Shown: positions 35,558-44,865 of the stretch, piece by piece
Layout: each line of letters starts with the position of its first letter
How positions within the stretch are numbered: position 1 is the first letter of the stretch
Assembly: GCA_947167995.1 (NCBI GenBank)
Contig: CAMVKS010000011.1
Span: forward strand, 1 to 63,454
Reading direction: 5' to 3'
Source: an uncultured Prevotellaceae bacterium
GTDB lineage: Bacteria > Bacteroidota > Bacteroidia > Bacteroidales > Muribaculaceae
Length of the DNA: 63,454 bases
Program-made: the position numbers and the translations under genes
Notes under the pieces: model-generated
Seen by the model: the letters and a program-made list of their open reading frames with translations, nothing else
Database searches by the model: none
Told to the model about the DNA's origin: nothing

Positions 35558-38044
35558 ATGAGAAAGATTTTTGCGCTTTTATTGGTTTGTCTTGCGGCAA
35601 TGGCTTCTTTAACAGCCATGGCTATAAACACCAGCGACTATGTAATTGAAGAGGGTATACCCGTTGGCGATGTCAACGGTGACGGCACAGTAACAGCTGC
35701 CGACATCACCGCGCTATATGATGTCTTGCTCAACAACAACTACTCTAACGTAGTCTATGGCGACCAGACCGGTGACAACATCATCACAGCCGCCGACATC
35801 ACAAAGGTTTATGATGTCCTGCTTGGTGGCAGTGGTGGCTCCATAGGCGGCTCGGTGATTAAGATGAGCGAGTTTTCGCCCAACTCAGGTTCTTCCACTG
35901 GCGAGACGCTGCACCAGTGGGCCGAGGGCGACGTGATTTTTATTGCCGTTGACCCTGACTACAATAGTTCTGAAGCATGCCAGAATGTGTATGCCATTGA
36001 GCGCACTGGCGGCAAGTGGGTGTTCCGTGATGTGAACGGCAGCAACAAGGTGGGATTCAAGACCTCGGGAGGCACACTGTGCGCAGCATACGTGCAGCAT
36101 GCCGACCTTGCAAACTCTTACTACGACTATATCCCCCTCACTGGCGATGTGGCATGTGTGAACCGTGCCGCCAACTACACGGTAATTCCCAAGAACGGCA
36201 AGTTTTATATCAAAATAAACGACATCATCCTTTACCACTTTGTGTCGAGAATAGACATCAATGCAGCCTATGAGGGTGACTACTTCTACGAGAGTGTGAC
36301 ACACCTCGATGCTCTCACCAAGATTACGTGGCTGCCATTCTATTCCTATGGAGTTTTTGAGACAAGCCACCGTGCACCAGTTATTGACATCGATAGCCAG
36401 CACCGCGGTCATGCATACGGTGTGTGGAAGAAAGGAACTCGCACTGATGGCTGGCTAACGCTCAACTATGCCAAGAACAACGGCTATTCTTATTACTGGA
36501 CATATAATCAAACTGGACTGGAACAAGGCCGCAGCCTTTCGATCAACTCTCCTTGGACCAGCGTTTGGGGAGGGCGTGACCTCTCGATGCGGTACTACAA
36601 CTATGACGATAGAACATCTTACCGCCTTAATGCTGGCTCAACCTACCAAAATGTCAACATCAATGTGGGCACCAACATCATTTTCAGACCCTACGATGGC
36701 AACAACTCCGACTCCCGAGGCACGATGACCAGCGTCACCTCTTCGACCAGCGGCATTCTCGACATCAACTCGAGCAACGACCAGGTGAGTGTCGTAGCCC
36801 ACAAGGTGGGTACCACCACGCTCACCATCAAGTATAAAACCAGGGACAATCTCAACTGCACCTATGTCTACGAGGTGAAGGTGAACCCCACCGTGTGGGC
36901 TGTTGGAGCCACCAGCAACAAGAAACCCATCTTGTGGCGCAACTGGGAGGACAAGAGCATGTACCTGAGTGGTCGAGACAATTATACTAGCGCTAACGAG
37001 GTGATTGTGCGTGGCAGCACAGCCTATGTGATGATGCGCAAAGATGTATCAAATTCTAATACTAACTATTACTCTGGTACAGCTGCGATTCTGAAGGCCA
37101 CAGGAGCTCATGGAGGCGGATACTTCAATGTGTATAAAGATGGCCTCACCGGTGCCTCAAAAATTTATTGTAGATTTCCAAAACCTAATGTCACCCGTTG
37201 TATAGCCGGTATTCCTCACATGTGGGTCGACAAAAACAACAATGTGTACTACACTTCGGCCTATAAGGATGATAATAGCGATGACTGTGACAGATGGGTG
37301 AGCACCAATGTCTATAAGAACAAGACTCTGTTGAAAACCAATGCTGCTCTTATCATCAATGACCTCGCCACCGACGACAGCGGCAACCTCTATTATGTGG
37401 GAACTAATTCCAACTTTGGAGTAAATGATGATATACTTGGAGTTCCTTATATTTATCTCGGCGATGCCACTGGCTATCTTGCCAAACTAACAACCGGCAA
37501 CAACCTATCGGTTTATCCCTGGTCTCACTATTTGTTCAACCGATTGTTTGTCAAGGACGGCACTGTCTATGTTGATGCCTTTGGATTCTATGAACGAGAC
37601 AGTGAGTATGATACTTATTACTGGTCGTTTGGAAAGAATGTATTCCTGAGATATACAGCTTCGGGAGGATTGCAACTCTACACGGGCCAAGTGAGTGAAA
37701 ATGGCCTATCGATGGGAGGCTCAAACTACAATTCCAGTGGAACCTTGATTAATCCAGGAAACTTCCTTCTTGAAGGCAACAAGTTCTATTACAGCGGTGG
37801 CATCCGTACCTATCAGCTTGGTTCTAGTACTACTGCATCCTATACCGCCTATCCAAGCGGGACATCACCTATGAAGTTCGACGTGAAAAACGGAATCATT
37901 GGCATGGTACTCGACACTGGATCTGGCTCGGCACGCAAGGTGATGGCAAGCACTCTCAACAACTACAATGCAGGCACCATAATGGAGAACTCGGCAGGTG
38001 CCACCATCTATGATGTGTGGATGCAGACCAGCCTCGACGATTAA
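35558..38044 (+). CDS. Secreted protein with N-terminal dockerin
   Basis: 828 residues from the ATG at 35558, chosen because it opens a signal peptide (about 1-22). A complete two-loop dockerin follows at once (about 37-92; DVNGDGTVTAAD and DQTGDNIITAAD), an unusual position. A Gly/Ser linker precedes a region of unknown fold (about 100-330), an Ig-like stretch (about 365-445) and a C-terminal half (about 446-828) with repeated short beta segments (DLATDDSGNLYYVGTN, FVKDGTVYVDAFGF), resembling a beta-propeller. No catalytic motif is seen. Its dockerin is most like that of the 62955 protein. The next gene starts 93 bp downstream with no promoter or terminator visible between, so both may be one transcript. 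Confidence 0.8.
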   Translation: MRKIFALLLVCLAAMASLTAMAINTSDYVIEEGIPVGDVNGDGTVTAADITALYDVLLNNNYSNVVYGDQTGDNIITAADITKVYDVLLGGSGGSIGGSVIKMSEFSPNSGSSTGETLHQWAEGDVIFIAVDPDYNSSEACQNVYAIERTGGKWVFRDVNGSNKVGFKTSGGTLCAAYVQHADLANSYYDYIPLTGDVACVNRAANYTVIPKNGKFYIKINDIILYHFVSRIDINAAYEGDYFYESVTHLDALTKITWLPFYSYGVFETSHRAPVIDIDSQHRGHAYGVWKKGTRTDGWLTLNYAKNNGYSYYWTYNQTGLEQGRSLSINSPWTSVWGGRDLSMRYYNYDDRTSYRLNAGSTYQNVNINVGTNIIFRPYDGNNSDSRGTMTSVTSSTSGILDINSSNDQVSVVAHKVGTTTLTIKYKTRDNLNCTYVYEVKVNPTVWAVGATSNKKPILWRNWEDKSMYLSGRDNYTSANEVIVRGSTAYVMMRKDVSNSNTNYYSGTAAILKATGAHGGGYFNVYKDGLTGASKIYCRFPKPNVTRCIAGIPHMWVDKNNNVYYTSAYKDDNSDDCDRWVSTNVYKNKTLLKTNAALIINDLATDDSGNLYYVGTNSNFGVNDDILGVPYIYLGDATGYLAKLTTGNNLSVYPWSHYLFNRLFVKDGTVYVDAFGFYERDSEYDTYYWSFGKNVFLRYTASGGLQLYTGQVSENGLSMGGSNYNSSGTLINPGNFLLEGNKFYYSGGIRTYQLGSSTTASYTAYPSGTSPMKFDVKNGIIGMVLDTGSGSARKVMASTLNNYNAGTIMENSAGATIYDVWMQTSLDD

Positions 38045-38137
38045 TTGTAGAGTATTGAGTTATGAGTTATGAGTATTGAGAAAAGAGGGCAGTACTATAG
38101 AACGAGAACGAATATTAATCATTAAAATAGTTACAAC

Positions 38138-41100
38138 ATGAAAAAGAAGTTTAGCATCAAGCAACCATTACGGCAGTGGCTGGCGCTGCTGCTGGTAATG
38201 CTCGTGAGCACTACGGCGGCACATGCCTATGAGTATGTGACACTCAACGGCTCGAGCAGCTACACCGGCGATTACCTGCAATCCACATGCTCGGGCAAGC
38301 ATGTGAAAATCACCGCTGGCGCCACCACCCTCAACGTGTCGAGCAACTTGAGCATGAAGGAGATTTATGCGCCCGATAACGACCTGACCATTGTGTTGAG
38401 CAATCACGCCAAATTCTACATCGACCAGGAAACAGGCGTAACCATGAGCGCCATGAATGTGAAGAGCCTCACCATCAGGGGTGAAGGCTACATCTACATT
38501 TATGGCAACGACAACACCCTGGGGCTGCATGGCGGCAAGCTCGAAGTGAGCAACTCAACCGCGAGTATAACTTCGCGCAGTGGTAATGCCATTGTGGCGA
38601 ATGGAGGCTCTGAAGTGCTGATCAATAACAGTATGGTATCCATTTCGGCGCCCCAGGGAGCTGTGACAGGTTGGCCCAACACTTCCAATGAGAATCTTGA
38701 TTACTTTGAAGTAGCCGGCAGCCAGAGTCATGTAACAGTGAACGGATACTTAGGTGATTCCCAAACCAGAATCAAGCAATTCAACATCTTAAATGGCTAC
38801 TTCAGCCTGTCAAAGCTCACTAATGACGGAGCCGACGGCATCCGCGCCGGGGAGGCAAATCTCACCGGTGGTGAAATCTATATAAACCACAAGGGCTATA
38901 ATTCAACCACAGTAACGGCGGGATTATATTGCAACTCACTCAATGCCCAAAACTGCAAGCTTGAAGTAAATACCACTGCCAATGCAGCCATTTATGCAAT
39001 GGGCAGCATGAGTTTTAATCACTGTAAGGTGAGAGCCTTAGCCAACAATAACGGAAACGGCTTGTGGGCCCGCAACATCATTGACATCAAGGGCAACCAG
39101 ACGAGTCAAAGTATGCTCGCCACGGGCAGGAACGGCATCGTGTCGCCAGGAACCATCAACATCAGTTGCCGCAACCTCATTGCGCGCGGATATTCACAGA
39201 ACGGCATTCATGGACACATTATAAACTTAAATCCACAAAGCGACTTCTCTTGGGAAATCTACTCTGAAGGTGGGGTCAATCCCCTTGAAGCCACAAGCTG
39301 GTCGGTGTATGGCGCAAACACACCCCAAATCAATCTGGTGCGACCTGTGGGAGCGCAAGGCTCGGTATCGGGCCGCACCGGAACTTATCCCGGCGTGCTC
39401 ATCAACAATGGCACCAGCTTTGGCGCCAGTGCAACCACACCATTCATTGACTATGTGAAACTGCACCGTCCGTACATGTCACATATCACCGGAGTGAACA
39501 ACCCCTTCCTGCTGAGGGATGGAGGTGTGAACACCAAGATTGTGCTGCCGGGCGACACCATGAAGGTGAACATGGCTCCGCTCAATCCTTATCGCAACTA
39601 CGAGAACTGCGTGATGACGCTCAGGCTCTACCGCCGACCCTACGAAGAAGAGAGCAGCGACCTGATTCATGAGGAAGTGATTACCGGCGACACCTGGAGC
39701 TACACCTTCACACAACAGGATGTGGATGCCTTCATCACCGCCGAGGTATCGCTCGACGGCTACGAGGGCACACTCGCAACAAAGCAATACTATGTTCACA
39801 AGCTTGAGAACTGGGACTACCCCGTCAAACCCACGCTCACCTATGTCACCGGCAACGTGAGGGTGACCAACGCACGCAGCAATCAGGAATACATCTTGCT
39901 CACACCTGCGCAGTTCACCCAGTTCCTCTACAATCCTGAGAATGACAGCTGGTGGGCCAACTCCATCAAGCCCACAAGCAACGGCACCATCTCGATGAGT
40001 GGCGGCACTCTGGGTGCGGTAAATTATGTGGTGACCCGTTTCAAGGAAACCACTACACATCTGCCGGGTGAGCGTTATGAAGACGAATCAATCTTACTCG
40101 ACAATGTGACCGTGACTAAAGGATTGTCGCTGACCGTGACCCCACAGAGCAGTGGCAACTTCGCCGAGATGGAGTACCTGAATGGCTATGTGACCTACAC
40201 CACCAAGAAGAACGGTGTGCTCAAGCTGGTCATCAATCCATTGCCCGGCAATGCCACCGACTTTGCCGGAATTCGCGGCCAGGACTTCTATATCACCTAC
40301 AACAACACGGCAGGCTCCAACGTTTGCCAGCTTTATGCCAACGCAGCCTGCACCACGCCGCTGAGCGACAACACGCGCTACAAGACGGTCTATGTCAAGC
40401 CCATCCTGAGCGGTTGCAACCAGCTCGCGCTCGGCATGGAGCTTGTTCCCGACAATGGCGGTCCCGACGACGTGGTGGCTTCTGCCCAACTCTACCTCAA
40501 TGTGAGTGAGGACAACGGCAGTTTCATGCCCTACAAGTTAGTTGTCAACAATGGCGACACCCTTGTCAACTACAACAACATGGTTGAGGGCATTCCGTTC
40601 ACCGTGTTCCCGGCACGTGCCACCCTGCCTGGCAATGTGACGGTAACCTACCACGCGGTGCAAGGCCCGTTCCCCAGCGTAGCCTCACAGACCTCGCGTC
40701 TTCCGAGCTTCACCGTCGACAAGGAAAACCGCACCATCACCCTCATTCCCAACACAAGCGATATGCTCACAAACCACACCTATTCCTTCAGTGTGTCACA
40801 CAAGGTGAACAATGTGAGCTATGGCTACGACTATCTGAAAGTGAGAGTAGTGGAACGACCCATCTACAGCCTCAGCATCAGTCCTGAGGAGGCCGAAGTG
40901 CCCCTGGGTGGCAAGCTGCAGCTGGACATCACCAGTGACCTGCCCGACGCTTGGCGTCAGTATAGCAACAAAACCATAACCAGTAGCAATCCAGATGTGG
41001 CAACTGCGGCCTATGTCACCACCACCGGCATTGAGACCTATGTGGTGACCATGACCGACAACCCCGAAATGATAGGCGAATCGGCTACTATCACCCTCAG

Positions 41101-41935
41101 CGCCGGCGGCAAGGAAGCAAGCTGCGTGGTAACCGTCAGCGGCGATAAATACCCGCTGTGGATTGCCGGAACGCAAGTAAACAGCGTGAACAAGGACGAT
41201 GTGCTGGGCAACGGCACCGTGACCTTCGAAGGTGGCTCCACCGGTGGCATGCTCACGCTTAACGGAGCAACTATCACCAGCAGCGATGCCTCGACTGCCG
41301 CCCTCCGAAGCGAAATCCCGAGTCTGGCCATCAACACTGTGGGTACCAATAAGCTGTCGGCTTCGAAAGAAGTTGTATCGCTTGTTGAGTCGGCACAGAT
41401 AGGCGGTGATGGAGAATTGGTGGTTACATCGACAGGAAGTTCGGGCTTAATCGTTGCGCTTGCAGGATACAAGGACATTACCGTCAGTGAATCGGTTAAG
41501 GTGCGAGCCGCCAATAATTCTTCTGAAGGCATTGGTGTGATTTCGTTGGGGAACTTGAGCGTTAACAGTCCGGATGCCCAACTCAGAGGCTTTGGCAAAT
41601 TTGCATCGTTGGGGTACAGCGAGTTGCTTGCCGGCACTATCACCGAGCCACAAGGCGGCCAGCCGGTTTACTATTCCAGTTTGGATAACTACTTCGTTGG
41701 TGATGCCAACGGCAACATCGTCAGGAATGCGTGGGTGACCATCAACGGCACCGCAACCTTCATGCCAGGCGACGTGAACGGCGATGGTAGCGTGACCAGT
41801 GCCGACATTACAGCTCTTTACAACTATCTGCTCAACGGAGACTCAAGCTACATTGTTAATGGTGACCAAAATGGCGACGGGGAAATCACCAGTGCCGACG
41901 TCACCGCTGTCTACAACATCTTGCTCGGTAATTAA
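38138..41935 (+). CDS. Large secreted dockerin protein, beta-rich
   Basis: 1265 residues: a long signal peptide (about 1-30), a Ser/Asn-rich region with short repeating strands that suggests a beta-helix (about 30-330), several beta-sandwich-like stretches, a bacterial Ig-like domain (about 908-1005; SISPEEAEVPLGGKLQLDI), and a domain starting LWIAGTQVNSV (about 1007-1200) that resembles the LWINGVQVTNA domain of the 62955 protein. The C terminus is a dockerin (1211-1265; DVNGDGSVTSAD and DQNGDGEITSAD). I see no enzymatic motif; an adhesin or glycan-binding role is plausible. A terminator follows at 41963. Confidence 0.8.
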   Translation: MKKKFSIKQPLRQWLALLLVMLVSTTAAHAYEYVTLNGSSSYTGDYLQSTCSGKHVKITAGATTLNVSSNLSMKEIYAPDNDLTIVLSNHAKFYIDQETGVTMSAMNVKSLTIRGEGYIYIYGNDNTLGLHGGKLEVSNSTASITSRSGNAIVANGGSEVLINNSMVSISAPQGAVTGWPNTSNENLDYFEVAGSQSHVTVNGYLGDSQTRIKQFNILNGYFSLSKLTNDGADGIRAGEANLTGGEIYINHKGYNSTTVTAGLYCNSLNAQNCKLEVNTTANAAIYAMGSMSFNHCKVRALANNNGNGLWARNIIDIKGNQTSQSMLATGRNGIVSPGTINISCRNLIARGYSQNGIHGHIINLNPQSDFSWEIYSEGGVNPLEATSWSVYGANTPQINLVRPVGAQGSVSGRTGTYPGVLINNGTSFGASATTPFIDYVKLHRPYMSHITGVNNPFLLRDGGVNTKIVLPGDTMKVNMAPLNPYRNYENCVMTLRLYRRPYEEESSDLIHEEVITGDTWSYTFTQQDVDAFITAEVSLDGYEGTLATKQYYVHKLENWDYPVKPTLTYVTGNVRVTNARSNQEYILLTPAQFTQFLYNPENDSWWANSIKPTSNGTISMSGGTLGAVNYVVTRFKETTTHLPGERYEDESILLDNVTVTKGLSLTVTPQSSGNFAEMEYLNGYVTYTTKKNGVLKLVINPLPGNATDFAGIRGQDFYITYNNTAGSNVCQLYANAACTTPLSDNTRYKTVYVKPILSGCNQLALGMELVPDNGGPDDVVASAQLYLNVSEDNGSFMPYKLVVNNGDTLVNYNNMVEGIPFTVFPARATLPGNVTVTYHAVQGPFPSVASQTSRLPSFTVDKENRTITLIPNTSDMLTNHTYSFSVSHKVNNVSYGYDYLKVRVVERPIYSLSISPEEAEVPLGGKLQLDITSDLPDAWRQYSNKTITSSNPDVATAAYVTTTGIETYVVTMTDNPEMIGESATITLSAGGKEASCVVTVSGDKYPLWIAGTQVNSVNKDDVLGNGTVTFEGGSTGGMLTLNGATITSSDASTAALRSEIPSLAINTVGTNKLSASKEVVSLVESAQIGGDGELVVTSTGSSGLIVALAGYKDITVSESVKVRAANNSSEGIGVISLGNLSVNSPDAQLRGFGKFASLGYSELLAGTITEPQGGQPVYYSSLDNYFVGDANGNIVRNAWVTINGTATFMPGDVNGDGSVTSADITALYNYLLNGDSSYIVNGDQNGDGEITSADVTAVYNILLGN

Positions 41936-41962
41936 AACTATTCATAATGAGCAATTAATAAT

Positions 41963-42006
41963 CGCCAGGATGCAGTCTTTCTCGTCATCCTGGCGGTTGT
42001 TTTTTG
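41963..42006 (+). terminator. Terminator after the 38138 gene
   Basis: Perfect arms CGCCAGGATG (41963-41972) and CATCCTGGCG (41986-41995) are followed by GTTGTTTTTT. Confidence 0.85.
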
Positions 42007-42096
42007 CCAAAACTAATGTGAAACCCAATTTTTTTTCAAGGTTGGCTAATTGAGTGTTAACCTTAAAAATGCGTTAAAAGTGGGTGTGATGTGTGG

Positions 42097-42123
42097 TTGG
42101 TATATGAATTTTGACTAATTTTG
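42097..42123 (+). promoter_or_regulatory. Promoter of folD-ftcD-hutU
   Basis: TAATTTTG at 42116-42123 with TTG at 42097-42099 (16-bp spacer). AAAACAACTATAT (42136-42148) overlaps the folD start codon. Confidence 0.5.
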
Positions 42124-42146
42124 CACATTAATTATAAAACAACTAT

Positions 42147-43025
42147 ATGCAAATAATTGACGGAAAGAAGATATCGGCACAAATCAAGGAGGAAATTGCC
42201 GAGCAAGTTAAAGAGATAGTAGCAGCGGGAGGCCGCCGGCCAAACCTGGTGGGACTGCTTGTGGGACATGATGGCGGCAGCGAGAGTTACATGGCGTCAA
42301 AGACCAAGGCATGTGAGCAATGCGGCTTCGACTCATCGCTCATTCGCATGGACGAGACTGTTACTCAAGAAGAACTCATTGCCAAGATACAAGAACTCAA
42401 CAACGATCCTGCCGTGGATGGCTTTATCGTGCAACTGCCGTTGCCCAAGCACATCAATGAACAAGATGTGATCGAGGCCATCGACTACCGCAAGGACGTG
42501 GACGGTTTCCACCCCATCAACGTGGGACGCATGACAATTGGACTGCCGTGCTTCAAGCCTGCCACTCCCTCGGGCATAGTGATGCTGCTCGACCGCTATG
42601 GCATCGACACTCGCGGCAAGCACTGCGTGGTGCTGGGACGAAGCAACATCGTGGGCAAGCCCATAGCCAACATGCTCATGCAGAAGGCAACTCCAGGCAA
42701 CTGCACAGTGACAGTGTGCCACAGCGCAACCCCCAACATCAAGGAGATGTGCCTCCAGGCCGACATCCTGATTGCTGCCCTTGGAAGCCCTGAGTTTGTC
42801 AAGGAAGACATGGTGAAAGAGGGTGCCGTGGTTATCGATGTGGGCACTACACGCGTTGAGGACAAGACACGCGAGCGCGGCTGGCGCTTGTGCGGCGACG
42901 TCGACTTTGAGCACGTAGCACCCAAGTGCAGCTACATCACCCCGGTGCCTGGCGGCGTGGGCCCCATGACCATTGTCTCGCTCATGCACAACACGCTGCT
43001 GGCAGCAACTGGAAGAGCCTATTAA
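42147..43025 (+). CDS. folD: Bifunctional methylene-THF dehydrogenase / methenyl-THF cyclohydrolase
   Basis: Cytoplasmic enzyme that interconverts 5,10-methylene-, 5,10-methenyl- and 10-formyl-tetrahydrofolate. The 292 residues are of normal length. Family motifs present: Tyr48 and catalytic Lys52 in [30 protein letters not shown], the NAD(P)-binding [14 protein letters not shown], and [11 protein letters not shown] near the end. It is the first gene of a unit with ftcD and hutU, which makes biochemical sense: the formimino group from histidine enters the folate pool as methenyl-THF, the substrate of FolD. The gap to ftcD is 86 bp and holds a CTAG 9-bp array. Confidence 0.97.
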   Translation: MQIIDGKKISAQIKEEIAEQVKEIVAAGGRRPNLVGLLVGHDGGSESYMASKTKACEQCGFDSSLIRMDETVTQEELIAKIQELNNDPAVDGFIVQLPLPKHINEQDVIEAIDYRKDVDGFHPINVGRMTIGLPCFKPATPSGIVMLLDRYGIDTRGKHCVVLGRSNIVGKPIANMLMQKATPGNCTVTVCHSATPNIKEMCLQADILIAALGSPEFVKEDMVKEGAVVIDVGTTRVEDKTRERGWRLCGDVDFEHVAPKCSYITPVPGGVGPMTIVSLMHNTLLAATGRAY

Positions 43026-43036
43026 CAAGGCACAAT

Positions 43037-43067
43037 CTAGATTATCTAGAGCCTCTAGTCCATCTAG
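43037..43067 (+). repeat. CTAG 9-bp periodic array, 4 units
   Basis: CTAG occurs at 43037, 43046, 43055 and 43064, exactly 9 bp apart, in the folD-ftcD spacer. Confidence 0.85.
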
Positions 43068-43111
43068 AAAAAAACAAAAACAATTAACAATAAAACAACC
43101 TAAAAAACAAC

Positions 43112-44803
43112 ATGAACCGACTTATTGAATGTGTGCCCAACTTCAGCGAGGGCCGCAACATGGACGTGATTAACCAAATTACCGACGTTATTCGCCAGGC
43201 TAAAGGTGTGAAACTGCTCGACGTGGATCCAGGTGAGGCTACCAACCGCACTGTGGTTACCTTCGTGGGAAGCCCCGAAGACGTGGTGGAAACAGCTTTC
43301 CAAGCAGTGAAACGCGCAGGCGAGCTCATCGACATGCGTCAGCATCATGGCGCGCATCCACGCATGGGTGCTACCGATGTGTGCCCTCTCATCCCTATCG
43401 CTGGAATCACTCTTGAGGAGTGCGCCGAGCTGGCACGCAAACTTGCCGAGCGCATCGCTGCCGAGGCTGGAATTCCCTGCTACTGCTACGAGGCAGCTGC
43501 GTTCACTCCCGAGCGCCGCAACCTGGCAGTGTGCCGCAAGGGTGAGTATGAGGCGCTTGCCGAGAAACTCGTGAGCAAGGACGGAGCACCCGACTTTGGC
43601 GCACGCCCCATCGACGAGCAAGTGGCTCGCACTGGCTGCACAGCAGTGGGCGCACGCGATTTCCTCATCGCTACCAACTTCAACCTCAACACCACCAGCA
43701 CTCGCCGTGCCAACGCTATCGCTTTTGACGTTCGTGAGAAGGGACGCCCCGTGCGTGAGGGCAACCCCATCACTGGCACTCCCAAGAAAGACGAGAACGG
43801 AAACACCATCATGAAGCCTGGCACGCTCAAGGGCACCAAGGCCATTGGCTGGTATATCGACGAGTATAAGATTGCTCAAGTGTCGATGAACATTACTGAC
43901 ATCAACACCACTCCACTGCACGTGGCATTTGACGAGGTGAGCCGCTGCGCTCAAAACCGCGGCATCCGCGTCACTGGCACCGAGATTGTGGGATTGCTGC
44001 CCAAGCGTTGCCTCATCGAGGCTGGTAAATACTTCCTCGAGAAGCAGCACCGCTCTACTGGTATCCCCGAGGGCGACATCATCGAGATTGCAATCCACTC
44101 GCTGGGTCTCGACGACCTCAAGCCATTCGACCCCAAGGAGAAGGTTATTGAATATATGATTCAAGACGACAGCGCCAGCAAGCTCGTCGACCTCACCGTA
44201 ACTGGATTTGCCGAGGAGACTTCGCGCGAGTCACCAGCCCCTGGCGGTGGCACCATCTCGGCCTACATGGGCGCGCTGGGTGCATCGCTGGGAACTATGG
44301 TTGCCAACCTCTCGAGCCACAAGCCCGGTTGGGACGATCGCTGGAAAGAGTTCAGCGAGTGGGCCGACAAGGGTCAGGCTATCGCACGCGAGCTGCTTCA
44401 CCTCGTCGACGAGGACACCGAGGCCTTCAACCGTATCATGGCAGCATTTGGCATGCCCAAGAAGACCGATGAGGACAAAGCCGCACGCAGTGCCGCTATC
44501 CAAGATGCAACCCTCTATGCCGCTCAAGTGCCTCTGCGCACCATGAAGGAGTCGATGAAGGTGTTTGAGATTTGCCGTGCCATGGTCATGGAAGGCAATC
44601 CCAACAGCGTGAGCGACGCTGGCGTGGGCGTTCTCGCCGCACGTGCCGCTGTGCTCGGCGCTGGTATGAATGTGAAGATTAACGCCGGCTCTCTCAAGGA
44701 CCGCTCTGTTGCCGATGCTCTTATCGCCGAGGCCAACGAGCTCATCAAGAAGGCTAACGCCGAGGAAGCCGACATCACCGCAATAGTAGAAACTAAATTG
44801 TAA
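43112..44803 (+). CDS. ftcD: Glutamate formimidoyltransferase / formimino-THF cyclodeaminase
   Basis: 563-residue fusion. The N-terminal formiminotransferase (about 1-325; IECVPNFSEGRN, HHGAHPRMGATDVCPLIPI) moves the formimino group of N-formiminoglutamate to tetrahydrofolate, giving glutamate. The C-terminal cyclodeaminase (about 350-563; SRESPAPGGGTISAYMGALG) releases ammonia to form 5,10-methenyl-THF. The layout is like vertebrate FTCD and common in Bacteroidetes, replacing hutG or hutF-type endings of the pathway. It lies between folD and hutU, 62 bp before hutU, in a spacer with a CTAG array. Confidence 0.97.
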   Translation: MNRLIECVPNFSEGRNMDVINQITDVIRQAKGVKLLDVDPGEATNRTVVTFVGSPEDVVETAFQAVKRAGELIDMRQHHGAHPRMGATDVCPLIPIAGITLEECAELARKLAERIAAEAGIPCYCYEAAAFTPERRNLAVCRKGEYEALAEKLVSKDGAPDFGARPIDEQVARTGCTAVGARDFLIATNFNLNTTSTRRANAIAFDVREKGRPVREGNPITGTPKKDENGNTIMKPGTLKGTKAIGWYIDEYKIAQVSMNITDINTTPLHVAFDEVSRCAQNRGIRVTGTEIVGLLPKRCLIEAGKYFLEKQHRSTGIPEGDIIEIAIHSLGLDDLKPFDPKEKVIEYMIQDDSASKLVDLTVTGFAEETSRESPAPGGGTISAYMGALGASLGTMVANLSSHKPGWDDRWKEFSEWADKGQAIARELLHLVDEDTEAFNRIMAAFGMPKKTDEDKAARSAAIQDATLYAAQVPLRTMKESMKVFEICRAMVMEGNPNSVSDAGVGVLAARAAVLGAGMNVKINAGSLKDRSVADALIAEANELIKKANAEEADITAIVETKL

Positions 44804-44808
44804 ATAAT

Positions 44809-44849
44809 CTAGAACATCTAGTTCCATCTAGAATTTCTAGAACTTCTAG
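44809..44849 (+). repeat. CTAG 9-bp periodic array, 5 units
   Basis: CTAG occurs at 44809, 44818, 44828, 44837 and 44846 (steps 9, 10, 9, 9), starting 6 bp after the ftcD stop and ending 17 bp before hutU. Confidence 0.85.
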
Positions 44850-44865
44850 TAAATTATAAAGAACA

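Noticed and set aside
38138-41935. Cohesin/scaffoldin candidate for the dockerins
   Set aside because: The protein has many beta-sandwich stretches, but none that I can match to a cohesin, and it carries a dockerin itself. A profile search would decide.
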